Below are positions 27,890 to 36,916 of a DNA stretch of 64,000 bases, piece after piece. The stretch is from Vicinamibacterales bacterium (GTDB taxonomy: Bacteria; Acidobacteriota; Vicinamibacteria; Vicinamibacterales; UBA2999): positions 105,830 to 169,829 of the forward strand of contig JAWKHS010000014.1 of NCBI GenBank assembly GCA_041394705.1, written 5' to 3'. The notes under the pieces were generated by a model. That model was given only the letters and a program-made list of their open reading frames with translations. It did no database searches and was not told the origin of the DNA. Positions within the stretch are counted from its first letter, which is position 1. Each line of letters opens with the position of its first letter. The position numbers and the translations under genes were made by a program.

Positions 27890-28936
27890 TTATGGCACGG
27901 GGGTGTCGGGCGCCCCGGCCGGATGCTCGAGGGCGGCCAGGCGACGCTCGAGCTCGAGCAACTGACGCCTGAGCTCGGGGAGCCGGCCCACCAGGATGGA
28001 GGCCTTGCGCCACTCGCGATTGTCGATGGCGGGCAGGCCGGAGACGAAGAGCCCCGGTGGGATGGAATTCGTGATGCCCGTCTGTCCCGTGGCCTTCACG
28101 CCGGCGCCGATCTCGATGTGGCCGGCCACCCCAACCTGACCGCCAAGGATCACGTCGTCTCCCACGGTCGTGCTGCCGGCGATGCCGACCTGCGCCGCGA
28201 GCAGGGTCCTGGCGCCGATGACGACACCGTGCGCCACCTGCACGAGGTTGTCGATCTTGGCGCCCGCCTTGATCCGCGTCTCCCCGACGGCCGGACGATC
28301 GACGGTCGTGTTGGCGCCGATCTCCACGTCGTCCTCGATCACGACCGGCGCCGTCTGCGGGATCTTCTCGTGCGTGCCGTCGGGCCGGCGGGCGAATCCG
28401 AACCCGTCGGCGCCGATGACGGCGCCGTTCTGCACCACCACCCGGGCGCCGAGGCGGCAGCGCTCGCGGATCGAGACGTGGGCGTGGATGACGCAATCCG
28501 GGCCGATCTCGGCGCCGGCGCCGATGACGGCGTGCGCGTCGACGACGGTGCGGGCGCCCACCCGGGCGCCGGGGCCGATGACGGCGTACGGGCCGAGCCC
28601 GACGTCCTCGCCGAGGACCACCCCCGCACCGACGACGGCCGTCGGGTGCACGCCTACCGGCAGCACCGAGGGCGGAGCCAGGACCTGCGCGGCGAGCGCG
28701 AAGGCGAGATACGGATCGGCGACGCGCAGCACGGCGCATGGCGCGTCGGGGCCGTGTGCGCCGGTGATGACGGCCGTGGCCTTGGTGGAGGCGACGGCCG
28801 CGCGGTAGGCGGCGCTCGCGAGGAACGTCACGTCGCCGGGACCGGCGGTGTCGAGGCCGGCCACACGGACCACGTCGGCGTCGCCGTCGCCTTCGAGACG
28901 CGCGCCGATCCGGCCGGCCAGCTCGCGGAGCGTCAC
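27890..28936 (-). CDS. lpxD: UDP-3-O-acylglucosamine N-acyltransferase
   Basis: The 348-aa enzyme adds the N-linked acyl chain in the third step of lipid A synthesis. The N-terminal uridine-binding domain has VAGLDTAGPGDVTFLA. A long left-handed beta-helix of hexapeptide repeats follows (GAGVVLGEDVGLGPYAVIG onward). The catalytic His lies in QVAHGVVIG, and NREWRKASILVGRLPELRRQL is the C-terminal helix. The start is GTG 28936, with TAGGCT 7 nt upstream inside a 13-nt gap. lpxA and fabZ, common neighbours, are not in this window. Confidence 0.95.
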   Translation of the reverse strand: MTLRELAGRIGARLEGDGDADVVRVAGLDTAGPGDVTFLASAAYRAAVASTKATAVITGAHGPDAPCAVLRVADPYLAFALAAQVLAPPSVLPVGVHPTAVVGAGVVLGEDVGLGPYAVIGPGARVGARTVVDAHAVIGAGAEIGPDCVIHAHVSIRERCRLGARVVVQNGAVIGADGFGFARRPDGTHEKIPQTAPVVIEDDVEIGANTTVDRPAVGETRIKAGAKIDNLVQVAHGVVIGARTLLAAQVGIAGSTTVGDDVILGGQVGVAGHIEIGAGVKATGQTGITNSIPPGLFVSGLPAIDNREWRKASILVGRLPELRRQLLELERRLAALEHPAGAPDTPVP

Positions 28937-28949
28937 GGGCCGAAGCCTA

Positions 28950-29636
28950 TCACGCGGGTGGAACGGCCAGGCGCGCGACGAAGGCGCTCAAGTGCCTGAG
29001 CCCGAGCCGATCGGCGACCTCGCGCACGCGGGACTCGCGTTCAGGCGATGGCGAGGCCTCCACCTCCCGCAACTCGCGAAGCGTGGCATTGGGCACGACG
29101 GTCCAGGCGACCCGGGCCAGTCCCTGGGAGGCGCCTCGCCACGCGAGCAGGTGGCCGACCGTGGTGAACGTCAGGAGATAGCCGACGAGGTTCGGTCCTG
29201 GAATCAGCACGAGCGCGAGCGACCCCAACAGGCCGACGAGGTGGACGGCGAACCAGCGGCGATGGCGCTCCATGTCGCGGCGCATGCCGCTGTGGAGCAC
29301 CCTGAGCGCGTCGGCGTCGGCGAGGTCGTCGGGCGCGTGCAGGCGGGCGGCGGTCGCCGTTCGAAGGTGCCAGAGGAGCCGCTGCTCGGCGGCGCGCTCG
29401 ACGATCCATCGCATGACGGTCCGCCGGAACCGCGCGCCGAGGCCCGCGGGTGGCGGCGACGTGCCGGCGTGCCGCCGGTGCCGCTCGGCCTCGGCTTCGC
29501 GGAGCATCTCGGCGAAGCGACGGCGCAGGCGCGCGAACCAGCCCTGCCCCGCCTCGACCACGGGCACCGCGTCGTCCTCGGGCTCGAAGTACGGCTCGTA
29601 CCGATCGCGGGCGATCGGGATGAGGAAGACGTCCAT
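28950..29636 (-). CDS. Membrane-associated protein, Mit_KHE1 (K+-H+ exchange-related)-like
   Basis: The 228-aa protein starts MDVFLIPIARDRYEPYFEPE, which resembles bacterial members of the mitochondrial K+-H+ exchange-related family (PF10173); this is from memory and not verified. It has a basic middle section and one hydrophobic segment near residues 140-170 (FAVHLVGLLGSLALVLIPGPNLVGYLLTF split by charges). Exchange activity is unproven for this family. ATG 29636 is chosen over an in-frame start five codons upstream because it begins the conserved N-terminus. Its stop is 13 nt from lpxD. Confidence 0.6.
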   Translation of the reverse strand: MDVFLIPIARDRYEPYFEPEDDAVPVVEAGQGWFARLRRRFAEMLREAEAERHRRHAGTSPPPAGLGARFRRTVMRWIVERAAEQRLLWHLRTATAARLHAPDDLADADALRVLHSGMRRDMERHRRWFAVHLVGLLGSLALVLIPGPNLVGYLLTFTTVGHLLAWRGASQGLARVAWTVVPNATLRELREVEASPSPERESRVREVADRLGLRHLSAFVARLAVPPA

Positions 29637-29667
29637 GATCTGAGGACGCACCAGCGGCGTGGGCGGT

Positions 29668-30585
29668 TCAGTGGACGGGCGGCGCCGTCGGCTTCACGAT
29701 GCGGCGGGGCGCCCGTGGCAGCGACGTCGGCACCGCCGGCCGGCCGGCGCGCTCCCACGCGCCGGCGATGAACGCCGCCGTCGCCGCCGTCGAGTCCGCC
29801 ACGCGCTGGTCGAGTATCGGGAAGGCGCCGGCCTTGAAGGCGGCGAAGAAGCCGTCGTCGTAGAGTTCGCGGCCCTCCGCGGCCGCCCGATCGGCGGCGA
29901 GGGCCCGATCGGCGAGGCGGTTGCTCTCCAGCAGAATGCGGAACATCTCGTCGCGGGGCTCGAGCACGGGCGGGCGCGGCGCCGGCACCACCGTGAGCTC
30001 CGCCGCGTAGCGCTCGAACAGCTCGGCCTCGAAGCGCGAGTGGGCGCCGGGCTGCCCCGTCAGCTGGCCGTCGTAGTTCTTCACGGCGTGGAGCGGCACG
30101 TGCCCGTCGCTGACGTAGTGGGCGAGGATCGCCGAGTACAGGGCGATGTCGTCGAGGACGTACGGCGACGGCGAGGGCCGGCCGAGCGAGCGGAACGCCC
30201 GCTCCAGCCGCCCGTAGAACTCGGCGACGCGCCACGGGAGGCGGCCCTGGGAATCGACGACGGCCCGGCCGAACTTCTGCACGGCCTGGTCGTAGGCGCG
30301 CGGCAGCGATTCGAAGGGATACGCGCCGTACTGGTCGTAGTCCAGATCCAGGAAGTGGTTCGGCGGCTCGTCTTCCCAACCCACGTTGCGCCACAGATCG
30401 GGATCGATCGATCGTTCGACGATGAACGCGCGGCGCGCCTCGAAGAGCGGCCGCAGCGGCGCGGGGAGGAGCGCGATCATGCGATCGGCGACGTGGCGGT
30501 GCGCGGGGAACCCCCAGGCACCGGCCGTGGCGCCGAGCGCCAGGGTCAGCGCGGCGACGAGGAGCGGCAGCGGCTGGCGACGCAT
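29668..30585 (-). CDS. Secreted S1/P1 nuclease / zinc phospholipase C-like protein
   Basis: The 305-aa protein has a signal peptide (MRRQPLPLLVAALTLALGA; mature end AWGFPAHRHVAD). The Trp-plus-His start of the mature chain, IDPDLWR, HFLDLDY, LAHYVSDGHVPLH and GAHSRFE match the tri-zinc pattern of the S1/P1-phospholipase C superfamily. It would hydrolyse phosphodiesters in nucleic acids or phospholipids in the periplasm. ATG 30585 is used because a TACAAT element ends 7 nt before it and overlaps the other candidate ATG (30594). Confidence 0.78.
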   Translation of the reverse strand: MRRQPLPLLVAALTLALGATAGAWGFPAHRHVADRMIALLPAPLRPLFEARRAFIVERSIDPDLWRNVGWEDEPPNHFLDLDYDQYGAYPFESLPRAYDQAVQKFGRAVVDSQGRLPWRVAEFYGRLERAFRSLGRPSPSPYVLDDIALYSAILAHYVSDGHVPLHAVKNYDGQLTGQPGAHSRFEAELFERYAAELTVVPAPRPPVLEPRDEMFRILLESNRLADRALAADRAAAEGRELYDDGFFAAFKAGAFPILDQRVADSTAATAAFIAGAWERAGRPAVPTSLPRAPRRIVKPTAPPVH

Positions 30586-30592
30586 CGCCCTC

Positions 30593-30598
30593 ATTGTA
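30593..30598 (-). promoter_or_regulatory. -10 element of a probable leaderless nuclease-gene promoter
   Basis: TACAAT on the minus strand, followed by 7 nt (GAGGGCG) and ATG 30585. Since the hexamer overlaps the upstream ATG at 30594, that codon cannot be in the transcript, which decides the start. Confidence 0.5.
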
Positions 30599-30613
30599 GG
30601 TCGCGGCCCGCGG

Positions 30614-31567
30614 TCAGGGCCGGCCCGCCGGCACGGGAATGCGGACGCCCGCCCACCCGTCCTCTCCGGACGGGCCCGAGTAGCGCGCGTCGTTGATCGT
30701 GACCACGGTCCCGGCCGGCGTCGTGTCGACGACGAAGAACGGAAAGCGCGACCAGGCCAGGAACTGGCGCCCGCGCTCGGTGGCAGCGGCCGCGCGCGCC
30801 GCCGGGTGATCGGCCCCGACGTCCACGCCGTAGCCCGCCGGCCTGAACACGGGCGTCGGCGCGAACGCGACGAACCCCTTCTCGTAGCGATCGCCGAGGT
30901 CGACGAGCACCTCCCGCCGGAACGGGTTCACGGCCACGGGCGTCACCATGAACCGGGAGGCCGGCCGGCCCGCCCGCGCCAGCCCGGCGGCCACCGCCTG
31001 CCGCGCCCAGAGCCCCGAGCCGAACATCAGCGCGACGTAGAGGCCTGCGGCGCCCAGCGCCACGCGGGCGGCGCGGCGGCCGTCGCCGCCCCGGCGGAGT
31101 GCCACGGCGGCCGCGACCAGCCCACCGCCCAGCAGCAGGTAGAGCCACGGGTCGACGATGTACAGCGCGTCACCGTAGAACCACCGCGCCGAGAACGGCA
31201 TCAGGAGCCGGATGCCGTAACTGTTCAAGTAGTCGAGCAGCGGATGGGACCATGTGCCCAGCGCCGCCACGAGCAGGAGCTGGGCGGGCACCGCGGGCGC
31301 AGCATGGGGCCGGCGTCGGCGGCGAACGAGCCGATCGGCGGTGGCGACGATCGCGGCGAGCGCCACGGGCAGGACGACCATCGCCAGCGGCCCGTGGGTC
31401 CACCCGCGACGGAACGAGACGGCGAGCGTGTCGGTGGCGAAGACGCCGACGTCGATGTCGGGGGCGTTGGCGGCGAGCGCCAGCGTGACCAGGGCCAGCG
31501 GCGTGCGCCGCTTCAGCCCGGCCTGTCCCATGGCGAGGCCGGTCAGCGTGTGGCAGACCGGATCCAT
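30614..31567 (-). CDS. YdjM-type inner-membrane metal-dependent hydrolase family protein
   Basis: The 317-aa protein begins MDPVCHTLTGLAMGQAGL and continues LAANAPDIDV and RGWTHGPLAMVVLP. This is the His/Asp pattern of the YdjM/DUF457 family, conserved around predicted membrane helices. About five helices fill residues 1-180, followed by a soluble C-terminal domain (FMVTPVAVNPFRREVLVDLGDRYEKG). Enzyme activity is annotated for the family but little tested. It begins 4 nt after the fadD stop, so it belongs to that transcript. Confidence 0.82.
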   Translation of the reverse strand: MDPVCHTLTGLAMGQAGLKRRTPLALVTLALAANAPDIDVGVFATDTLAVSFRRGWTHGPLAMVVLPVALAAIVATADRLVRRRRRPHAAPAVPAQLLLVAALGTWSHPLLDYLNSYGIRLLMPFSARWFYGDALYIVDPWLYLLLGGGLVAAAVALRRGGDGRRAARVALGAAGLYVALMFGSGLWARQAVAAGLARAGRPASRFMVTPVAVNPFRREVLVDLGDRYEKGFVAFAPTPVFRPAGYGVDVGADHPAARAAAATERGRQFLAWSRFPFFVVDTTPAGTVVTINDARYSGPSGEDGWAGVRIPVPAGRP

Positions 31568-31571
31568 CGGG

Positions 31572-33284
31572 TCAGCGCGCGGCGGCGAGGTCGCGCAGGT
31601 CCTTGCGCAGCACCTTGCCGACGGGCGACTTCGGCAGGTCGTCGCGGAACCGCACCACCCGCGGCACCTTGTAGGCGGTCAGCGACTGCCGGCAGTGTTC
31701 GCGCAGCGCCTCCTCGGTGAGGGCTTGGTCGCGCCTGACGACGAACGCGCAGACCGTCTCGCCGCTCGCCGGGTCGGGCGCGCCGATGACGGCCACCTCT
31801 GCGACGCCCGGATGCGCCGCGATCACGGCCTCGACCTCGTTCGGATACACGTTGAAGCCGCTCACGAGGATCATGTCCTTCTTGCGGTCCACGATGTACA
31901 CGTAGCCGTCCTCGTCCACGGTGGCGATGTCGCCGGTGGCGAGCCAGCCGCCGCGGAGCACGCGCGCCGTCTCGTCGGGCCGCTGCCAGTAGCCGGCCAT
32001 CACCTGCGGTCCCTTCACCAGCAGTTCGCCCGGCTGCCCGTCGGGGACGTCGTGGCCGTCGGGATCCACGATCCGGATGTCGGTGCCGGGCACCGGCGCG
32101 CCGATCGAGTCCCGCTTGTTGCGATGGAACGGCACGAGGGACACGACCGGCGAGGTCTCGGTCAGGCCGTACCCCTGGTAGATGGGCGTGCGCGTCATCG
32201 CCTCCCAGCGGTCCGCGACGGCCGGCACGAGCGCCATGCCGCCGGCCACCGTGCCCTTCAGGCTGAAGTCGGCGTGCTCGCGGAACCAGGGCTCGTGCAT
32301 CAGGCCCGCAAAGAGCGTGTTGACGCCCGTGAACCACGTGGCGCCCTCGCTGGTGAGCGCCTGCTTCAGGTTGGCGAGGGGCCGGGGACTGGGGATGAGG
32401 ATGTTCCGTCCCCCGAACGCGAAGAACACCATGAGGTTCGCCGTGAACGCGAAGATGTGGTACAGCGGCAGCGCCGTCACCACCGTCTCCTGGCCTTCGA
32501 CGACGCCGGGCTTCCACACCTCGATCGACTGCGTGATGTTCGCAACGAGGTTGGCCTCGGTGAGCATCGCGCCCTTGCTCACGCCGGTGGTGCCGCCCGT
32601 GTACTGGAGCGTCGCGACGCGGTCGCTCGACGCGCCGGCGAGATACAGGCGCGGATCCGCCCCCGCGAAGAGGCGCCGCCGTCCCGCCGCCAGTGCCGCA
32701 TGAAAGGTCGTGTATGGGAACGTTGCAGGCGGCACCTGTTTTTTCACGTACCGCTGCACCGCCCTGACGACCGTCCGCTTGAGGAGTGGCAACAGGTCGG
32801 CCACCGTCACCACGACCACGGTCTTGATGCCCGTCCTGGGCAGCACCTGCGCCACGCGATCGGCGAACAGGTCGATCACCACGAGCCCGGTCGCGCCGCT
32901 GTCGGCGAACTGGTGCTCCATCTCGGGCGCGGTGTAGAGCGGGTTCGTATTGACCATGACGAGCCAGGCCTTCAAGGCGCCGAAGACGACGATCGGATAG
33001 GCCAGGCAGTTCGGCATCTGGACGGCCAGCCGATCGCCGGCCGAGAAGCCCGCCACCTCCCGCAGGTACACCGCGAAGGCGTCGGACAGGCGGTCCGCCT
33101 GGGCGAAGGTCAGTGATCCGCGGGTGCCGTCGGGCAGGAGCAGCGTGAACGCCTCCCGCGACGCATGGCGGGCCGCGGCGTCCCGCACCAGGGCCGCCAC
33201 CGTCGGCCAGGCCGGCGGCGGCAGATCGGGTGCGGTCTCCGGGGCATAGAACCGGGTCCACGGGCGGGTGGCGAGGTCCGTCAT
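31572..33284 (-). CDS. fadD: Long-chain fatty-acid-CoA ligase
   Basis: The 570-aa adenylate-forming enzyme activates fatty acids to acyl-CoA. It has the AMP-binding P-loop YTGGTTGVSKGAML, the GYGLTETSPV motif, GWLATGDIATVDEDGY, DRKKDMILVSGFNVYPNEVE and the catalytic C-terminal Lys in KSPVGKVLRKDLR. Size and order of motifs fit FadD rather than a short-chain ligase. TACAAT at 33309-33314 lies 24 nt before the ATG and may be its promoter, inside the divergent gap to the GDSL lipoprotein gene. Confidence 0.92.
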   Translation of the reverse strand: MTDLATRPWTRFYAPETAPDLPPPAWPTVAALVRDAAARHASREAFTLLLPDGTRGSLTFAQADRLSDAFAVYLREVAGFSAGDRLAVQMPNCLAYPIVVFGALKAWLVMVNTNPLYTAPEMEHQFADSGATGLVVIDLFADRVAQVLPRTGIKTVVVVTVADLLPLLKRTVVRAVQRYVKKQVPPATFPYTTFHAALAAGRRRLFAGADPRLYLAGASSDRVATLQYTGGTTGVSKGAMLTEANLVANITQSIEVWKPGVVEGQETVVTALPLYHIFAFTANLMVFFAFGGRNILIPSPRPLANLKQALTSEGATWFTGVNTLFAGLMHEPWFREHADFSLKGTVAGGMALVPAVADRWEAMTRTPIYQGYGLTETSPVVSLVPFHRNKRDSIGAPVPGTDIRIVDPDGHDVPDGQPGELLVKGPQVMAGYWQRPDETARVLRGGWLATGDIATVDEDGYVYIVDRKKDMILVSGFNVYPNEVEAVIAAHPGVAEVAVIGAPDPASGETVCAFVVRRDQALTEEALREHCRQSLTAYKVPRVVRFRDDLPKSPVGKVLRKDLRDLAAAR

Positions 33285-33395
33285 CGGGTCGGCCGAACTC
33301 GTCAGCGCATTGTAATGGCGGCCGGCCGGCAGGCCGAGAAGACATGGAGGGCGCCCTCGCCTTCGGGGGCATCAACCTTGCACGGACTTTCCGCC

Positions 33396-34262
33396 ATGCG
33401 CCGCGCGATCCTTCTGGCTGCCTGCGTCCTCACCGTCGGCATGGCGGCGTGCAGCAAGGCGTCCAAGGACTCCCCCACCGGACCGACGCCCACCGGGACC
33501 GTCAGTTACACGGCCATCGGCGCGAGCGACGGCGCGGGCGTGGGCAGCAGCGTCGTGTGCGTGCCGTTCGTGCCCTGCAACGACGGGATGGGGTGGGTGC
33601 AGCGGCTGCACCGCCGGCTGCAACAGGACGGCGAGGCCAAGCTGACGAACCTCAGCGTGCCGAGCGCGGTCCTGAGTCCCACGATCGTGGCCCTCGGCCA
33701 GCGCGTCGGCCGGGATCACCTGGGCAACTTCCTGACGAACCAGGCGCCGTTCACGGCCCGCGACAGCACGATCGTCACGGTCTTCGCCGGCGGGAACGAC
33801 GCGAACACGATCGCCACGGCCGTGCGGAACCAGATTGGCGGCGACGACTTCCGCGCCTACATCGACCAGCAGGTCCGGCAGTGGGGCGACGACTACGCCG
33901 CGCTCCTGTCGCAGATCCGGGCGCGGGCGTCCAACCCGCGGATCGTGCTGCTCAACCTGCCCAATCTGGCCGGCGCGCCGTACGTCGCGCGCAACACCCA
34001 GTTCGAACGCCAGATCCTGCAGCGCATCGCGGTCGGCCTCAGCGAGCGCGCGAACGCGCTGGCCGGCCCCGGCGTGCACGTCGTGGATCTGCTGTGCGAC
34101 GCGCGGGTGCTGGACCCGGCCAATTTCTCGGGCGACGGGTTCCACCCGAACGACCGCGGGTATGCGCTGCTGGCCGACCTGGCCTATGCCGCCGCCACCG
34201 GGACGTCCTACCCCGCCCCCCAGGCCGACTGCGCGCTCCGGCGCGTCGTGCCCCCGCTCTAA
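33396..34262 (+). CDS. GDSL/SGNH-family hydrolase lipoprotein
   Basis: The 288-aa protein has a lipoprotein signal (lipobox GMAAC near residue 15) and a short Thr/Pro linker. The SGNH blocks are: I around IGASDGAGVG, where GAS-D replaces GDS; III as FAGGNDANT; V as SGDGFHPNDRGYALLADL with the Asp-His pair. It is probably an esterase or lipase attached to a membrane. ATG 33396 opens the signal peptide; upstream codons in frame have no signal. It diverges from fadD. Confidence 0.85.
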   Translation: MRRAILLAACVLTVGMAACSKASKDSPTGPTPTGTVSYTAIGASDGAGVGSSVVCVPFVPCNDGMGWVQRLHRRLQQDGEAKLTNLSVPSAVLSPTIVALGQRVGRDHLGNFLTNQAPFTARDSTIVTVFAGGNDANTIATAVRNQIGGDDFRAYIDQQVRQWGDDYAALLSQIRARASNPRIVLLNLPNLAGAPYVARNTQFERQILQRIAVGLSERANALAGPGVHVVDLLCDARVLDPANFSGDGFHPNDRGYALLADLAYAAATGTSYPAPQADCALRRVVPPL

Positions 34263-34472
34263 CAGCCCAATTCCGGGCGGAACCCCGCACGATCAGCCGG
34301 ACGCGACCTCCCGCGTCCTCCGCCCACGCCTGGACGGGCCCGCCGGAGGGTCAGGCACGTCGTTGCCGCTCGTCGTTCCCCGTTGTCTGGCCTCGTCCAC
34401 CCGTCGACGCGGCACCCAGCGAACTTACATTTTTGTTATTGACTGAAATACTGCGCTCGAATTGCACTTGCA

Positions 34473-34487
34473 TGTCGAGTTTCGACA
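34473..34487. promoter_or_regulatory. Palindrome upstream of the glnN promoter
   Basis: TGTCGA-GTT-TCGACA, a perfect 6-bp inverted repeat with a 3-nt centre, lies 20 nt upstream of the putative -35. It could be an operator or activator site. No regulator is identified. Confidence 0.35.
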
Positions 34488-34506
34488 GTTCGTGTGCGTT
34501 TTACTG

Positions 34507-34535
34507 TTGCGAACGCAGATTCAGCGGGACATAAT
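34507..34535 (+). promoter_or_regulatory. Candidate sigma70-type promoter for glnN
   Basis: TTGCGA (34507-34512), a 17-nt spacer, then CATAAT (34530-34535). Transcription would start near 34542, leaving a ~35-nt leader that includes the AGGAG site before ATG 34577. Confidence 0.5.
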
Positions 34536-34576
34536 GCGTCGCCATCGCACCTACTTCCGACAGGAGCCAGATATCC

Positions 34577-36754
34577 ATGGGATCCGAGACGCTGAGCGCC
34601 GCCGTTGACCACATGCGCCGATGGGCCATGCATGAAGGTCGAGCCAACCAGCCCCCTGCCCGCGTGGCCGACATCTACGGCTCGCTCGTCTTCAACGAGG
34701 CGGTCCAGCAGGCCCGCCTGCCCAAGGCGGTCTTCCAGGCGCTCCGGGCCACGGTCACCAGGGGAACGCCGCTCGAGATGTCCACGGCCGACGCGGTGGC
34801 CTCGGCGCTGAAGGACTGGGCCGTCGAGCACGGCGCCTCGCACTACACGCACTGGTTCCAGCCCATGACGGGCATCACGGCCGAGAAGCACGACGCGTTC
34901 TTCTCGCCCACCAAGGACGGCCACTCGATTGCCGAGTTCAGCGGCAAGGAGCTCGTGAAGGGCGAACCCGACGCGTCGAGCTTCCCGTCGGGCGGTATGC
35001 GCAGCACCTTCGAGGCCCGCGGCTACACCGCGTGGGATCCGACGAGCCCGCCGTGGCTGTTCGTGGCCGGCAACTCGGCCACGCTCGTCATCCCGACCGC
35101 GTTCGTCAGCTGGACCGGCGAGGCGCTCGACAAGAAGACGCCGCTCCTGCGCTCGATGGAAGCGCTCTCGGCGCAGGCCGTCCGGGCCCTGAACCTCTTC
35201 GGGGTACCGGCCACGCGCGTCACCGCCACCTGTGGCCCCGAGCAGGAGTATTTCCTGATCGACCGGCACTTCTATTACAACCGGCCCGACCTCATCAACG
35301 CGGGGCGCACGCTCTTCGGCGCCCGCCCGCCGAAGGGCCAGGAGCTCGAGGATCAGTACTTCGGGTCGATCCCGGAGCGCGTGCTGGCCTTCATGGCCGA
35401 GTGCGAGACCGAGCTGTACAAGGTGGGCGTCCCGATCAAGACGCGCCACAACGAAGTCGCGCCGTCGCAGTACGAGCTGGCGCCGATCTTCGAGAGCGCG
35501 AACGTCGCCACCGATCACCAGATGATGACGATGGAGACGCTCAAGCGCATCGCGCCGAAGTACGGCCTCGCGTGCCTGACGCACGAGAAGCCGTTCGCGG
35601 GCGTCAACGGATCCGGCAAGCACGTCAACTGGAGCATGGGCGACGATTTCGGGAACAACCTGCTGAACCCGGGGGACACGCCGCACGACAACATGCAGTT
35701 CCTGTTCTTCTGCGCGGCCGTGATCCGCGCGGTGGACACCTTCCAGGGCCTGCTGCGGATGAGCATCGCCAGCGCCGGCAACGATCACCGGCTCGGCGCC
35801 AACGAGGCTCCGCCGGCCATTCTTTCCATCTTCCTCGGCGACATGCTCACGGACATCTTCGAGCAGGTCGAGAAGGGCGGCGCGAAGTCCACGAAGGCCG
35901 GCGGCGTTCTCGACATCGGGGTGTCGGTGCTGCCGAAGCTGCCGCGCGACGCCGGGGATCGCAACCGCACGTCGCCGTTCGCCTTCACGGGCAACAAGTT
36001 CGAGTTCCGGGCGGTGTCGTCGAACCAAAGCGTCGCCTTCCCGTCCACCTGCCTCAACGTCGCGGTGGCCGAGTCGCTCGACGTCATGTGCGGGCAGCTC
36101 GAGGCGGCCCTCGGCAAGGGCGAGTCGCTCGAGACGGCCGTGGCCGCGCTCCTCAAGGCCACGATCAAGAAGCACAAGCGCATCATCTTCAACGGCAACG
36201 GCTACTCCCAGGAGTGGCAGAAGGAGGCCGGCAAGCGCGGCCTGCTGAACCACCGCAATACCGTGGACGCGCTGCCCGAACTCGTGACGCCGCTCGTCGC
36301 AAAGACCTTCGAGAAGTTCAAGGTGCTCACCGAGCGGGAGCTGCACGCGCGCTACGAGGTCAACGTCGAGACCTACAACAAGACCATCAACATCGAGGCC
36401 CAGCTGATGACGCTGATGGCCAACCGGTACATCCTGCCGGCGGCGTTCGAGTACCAGCGCGCCGTGGGCGCCAGCGTGACGGCGGCGCGTCAGGCGGGCA
36501 GCACGAGCCGGGAGGGCAAGAAGGTCCTCGCGAAGCTCGTCAGGACGATCGATCTCTTCCGGGCGCAGACGGCGGCGCTCGAGGCGGCGCTCGACCACGC
36601 CGCGACCTCGACCGAGAAGCACGCGAAGTACATGCGCGACAAGGTCGTGCCGGCGATGGGCCGTCTGCGGGATCTCGGCGATCAGCTCGAGCTGATGATG
36701 CCGCACGCCACGTGGCCGCTCCCCACGTACAGGGAGATGCTCTTCATCAAGTAG
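34577..36754 (+). CDS. glnN: Glutamine synthetase type III
   Basis: The 725-aa protein is a GSIII enzyme, far longer than GSI (~470 aa). It makes glutamine from glutamate, ammonia and ATP and assembles as a large oligomer. Signatures are FNEAVQQ, THWFQPMTG, AEKHDAFF, the metal-site TCGPEQEYFLI and KTRHNEVAPSQYELAPIFE, then VNGSGKHVNWSMGDD and NRTSPFAFTGNKFEFRAVSS. The C-terminal GSIII region includes KHAKYMRDKV. AGGAG sits 9 nt before the ATG. A strong hairpin follows the gene. Confidence 0.97.
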   Translation: MGSETLSAAVDHMRRWAMHEGRANQPPARVADIYGSLVFNEAVQQARLPKAVFQALRATVTRGTPLEMSTADAVASALKDWAVEHGASHYTHWFQPMTGITAEKHDAFFSPTKDGHSIAEFSGKELVKGEPDASSFPSGGMRSTFEARGYTAWDPTSPPWLFVAGNSATLVIPTAFVSWTGEALDKKTPLLRSMEALSAQAVRALNLFGVPATRVTATCGPEQEYFLIDRHFYYNRPDLINAGRTLFGARPPKGQELEDQYFGSIPERVLAFMAECETELYKVGVPIKTRHNEVAPSQYELAPIFESANVATDHQMMTMETLKRIAPKYGLACLTHEKPFAGVNGSGKHVNWSMGDDFGNNLLNPGDTPHDNMQFLFFCAAVIRAVDTFQGLLRMSIASAGNDHRLGANEAPPAILSIFLGDMLTDIFEQVEKGGAKSTKAGGVLDIGVSVLPKLPRDAGDRNRTSPFAFTGNKFEFRAVSSNQSVAFPSTCLNVAVAESLDVMCGQLEAALGKGESLETAVAALLKATIKKHKRIIFNGNGYSQEWQKEAGKRGLLNHRNTVDALPELVTPLVAKTFEKFKVLTERELHARYEVNVETYNKTINIEAQLMTLMANRYILPAAFEYQRAVGASVTAARQAGSTSREGKKVLAKLVRTIDLFRAQTAALEAALDHAATSTEKHAKYMRDKVVPAMGRLRDLGDQLELMMPHATWPLPTYREMLFIK

Positions 36755-36804
36755 GGGACGGCGCGGCCAGGGCTCGCGGCTCGATCCGAACGGAGCGACG
36801 AGAT

Positions 36805-36830
36805 GGGGCGGAGAGGCAACTCTCCGCCCC
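36805..36830. terminator. Bidirectional hairpin between convergent glnN and membrane-protein genes
   Basis: A perfect 11-bp stem (GGGGCGGAGAG / CTCTCCGCCCC) is closed by a GCAA tetraloop. It is 50 nt after the glnN stop and 86 nt beyond the stop of the convergent gene. There is only a short T-run (TTT) on the plus side. Confidence 0.6.
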
Positions 36831-36916
36831 ACGTGTTTCCGCGCATGGCCCGACGCGTTGCCCCGGGGTGGGATCGTGCTGGGCCTGCATCCGGCCCGTC
36901 CTCCGGCCCCTGGTCC

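Larger units (their letters stand above)
34263..34576. other. Non-coding interval before glnN
   Basis: I see no gene here. The second half (about 34420-34545) is clearly richer in A and T than its surroundings and holds the candidate glnN promoter and a palindrome. The first 150 bases look like unremarkable GC-rich spacer. Confidence 0.6.

Noticed and set aside
34439..34475. Sigma54 (-24/-12) promoter or a TTGACT-based promoter upstream of glnN
   Set aside because: The GC and TGC elements are not at the right spacing, and TTGACT has no -10 at 16-18 nt.
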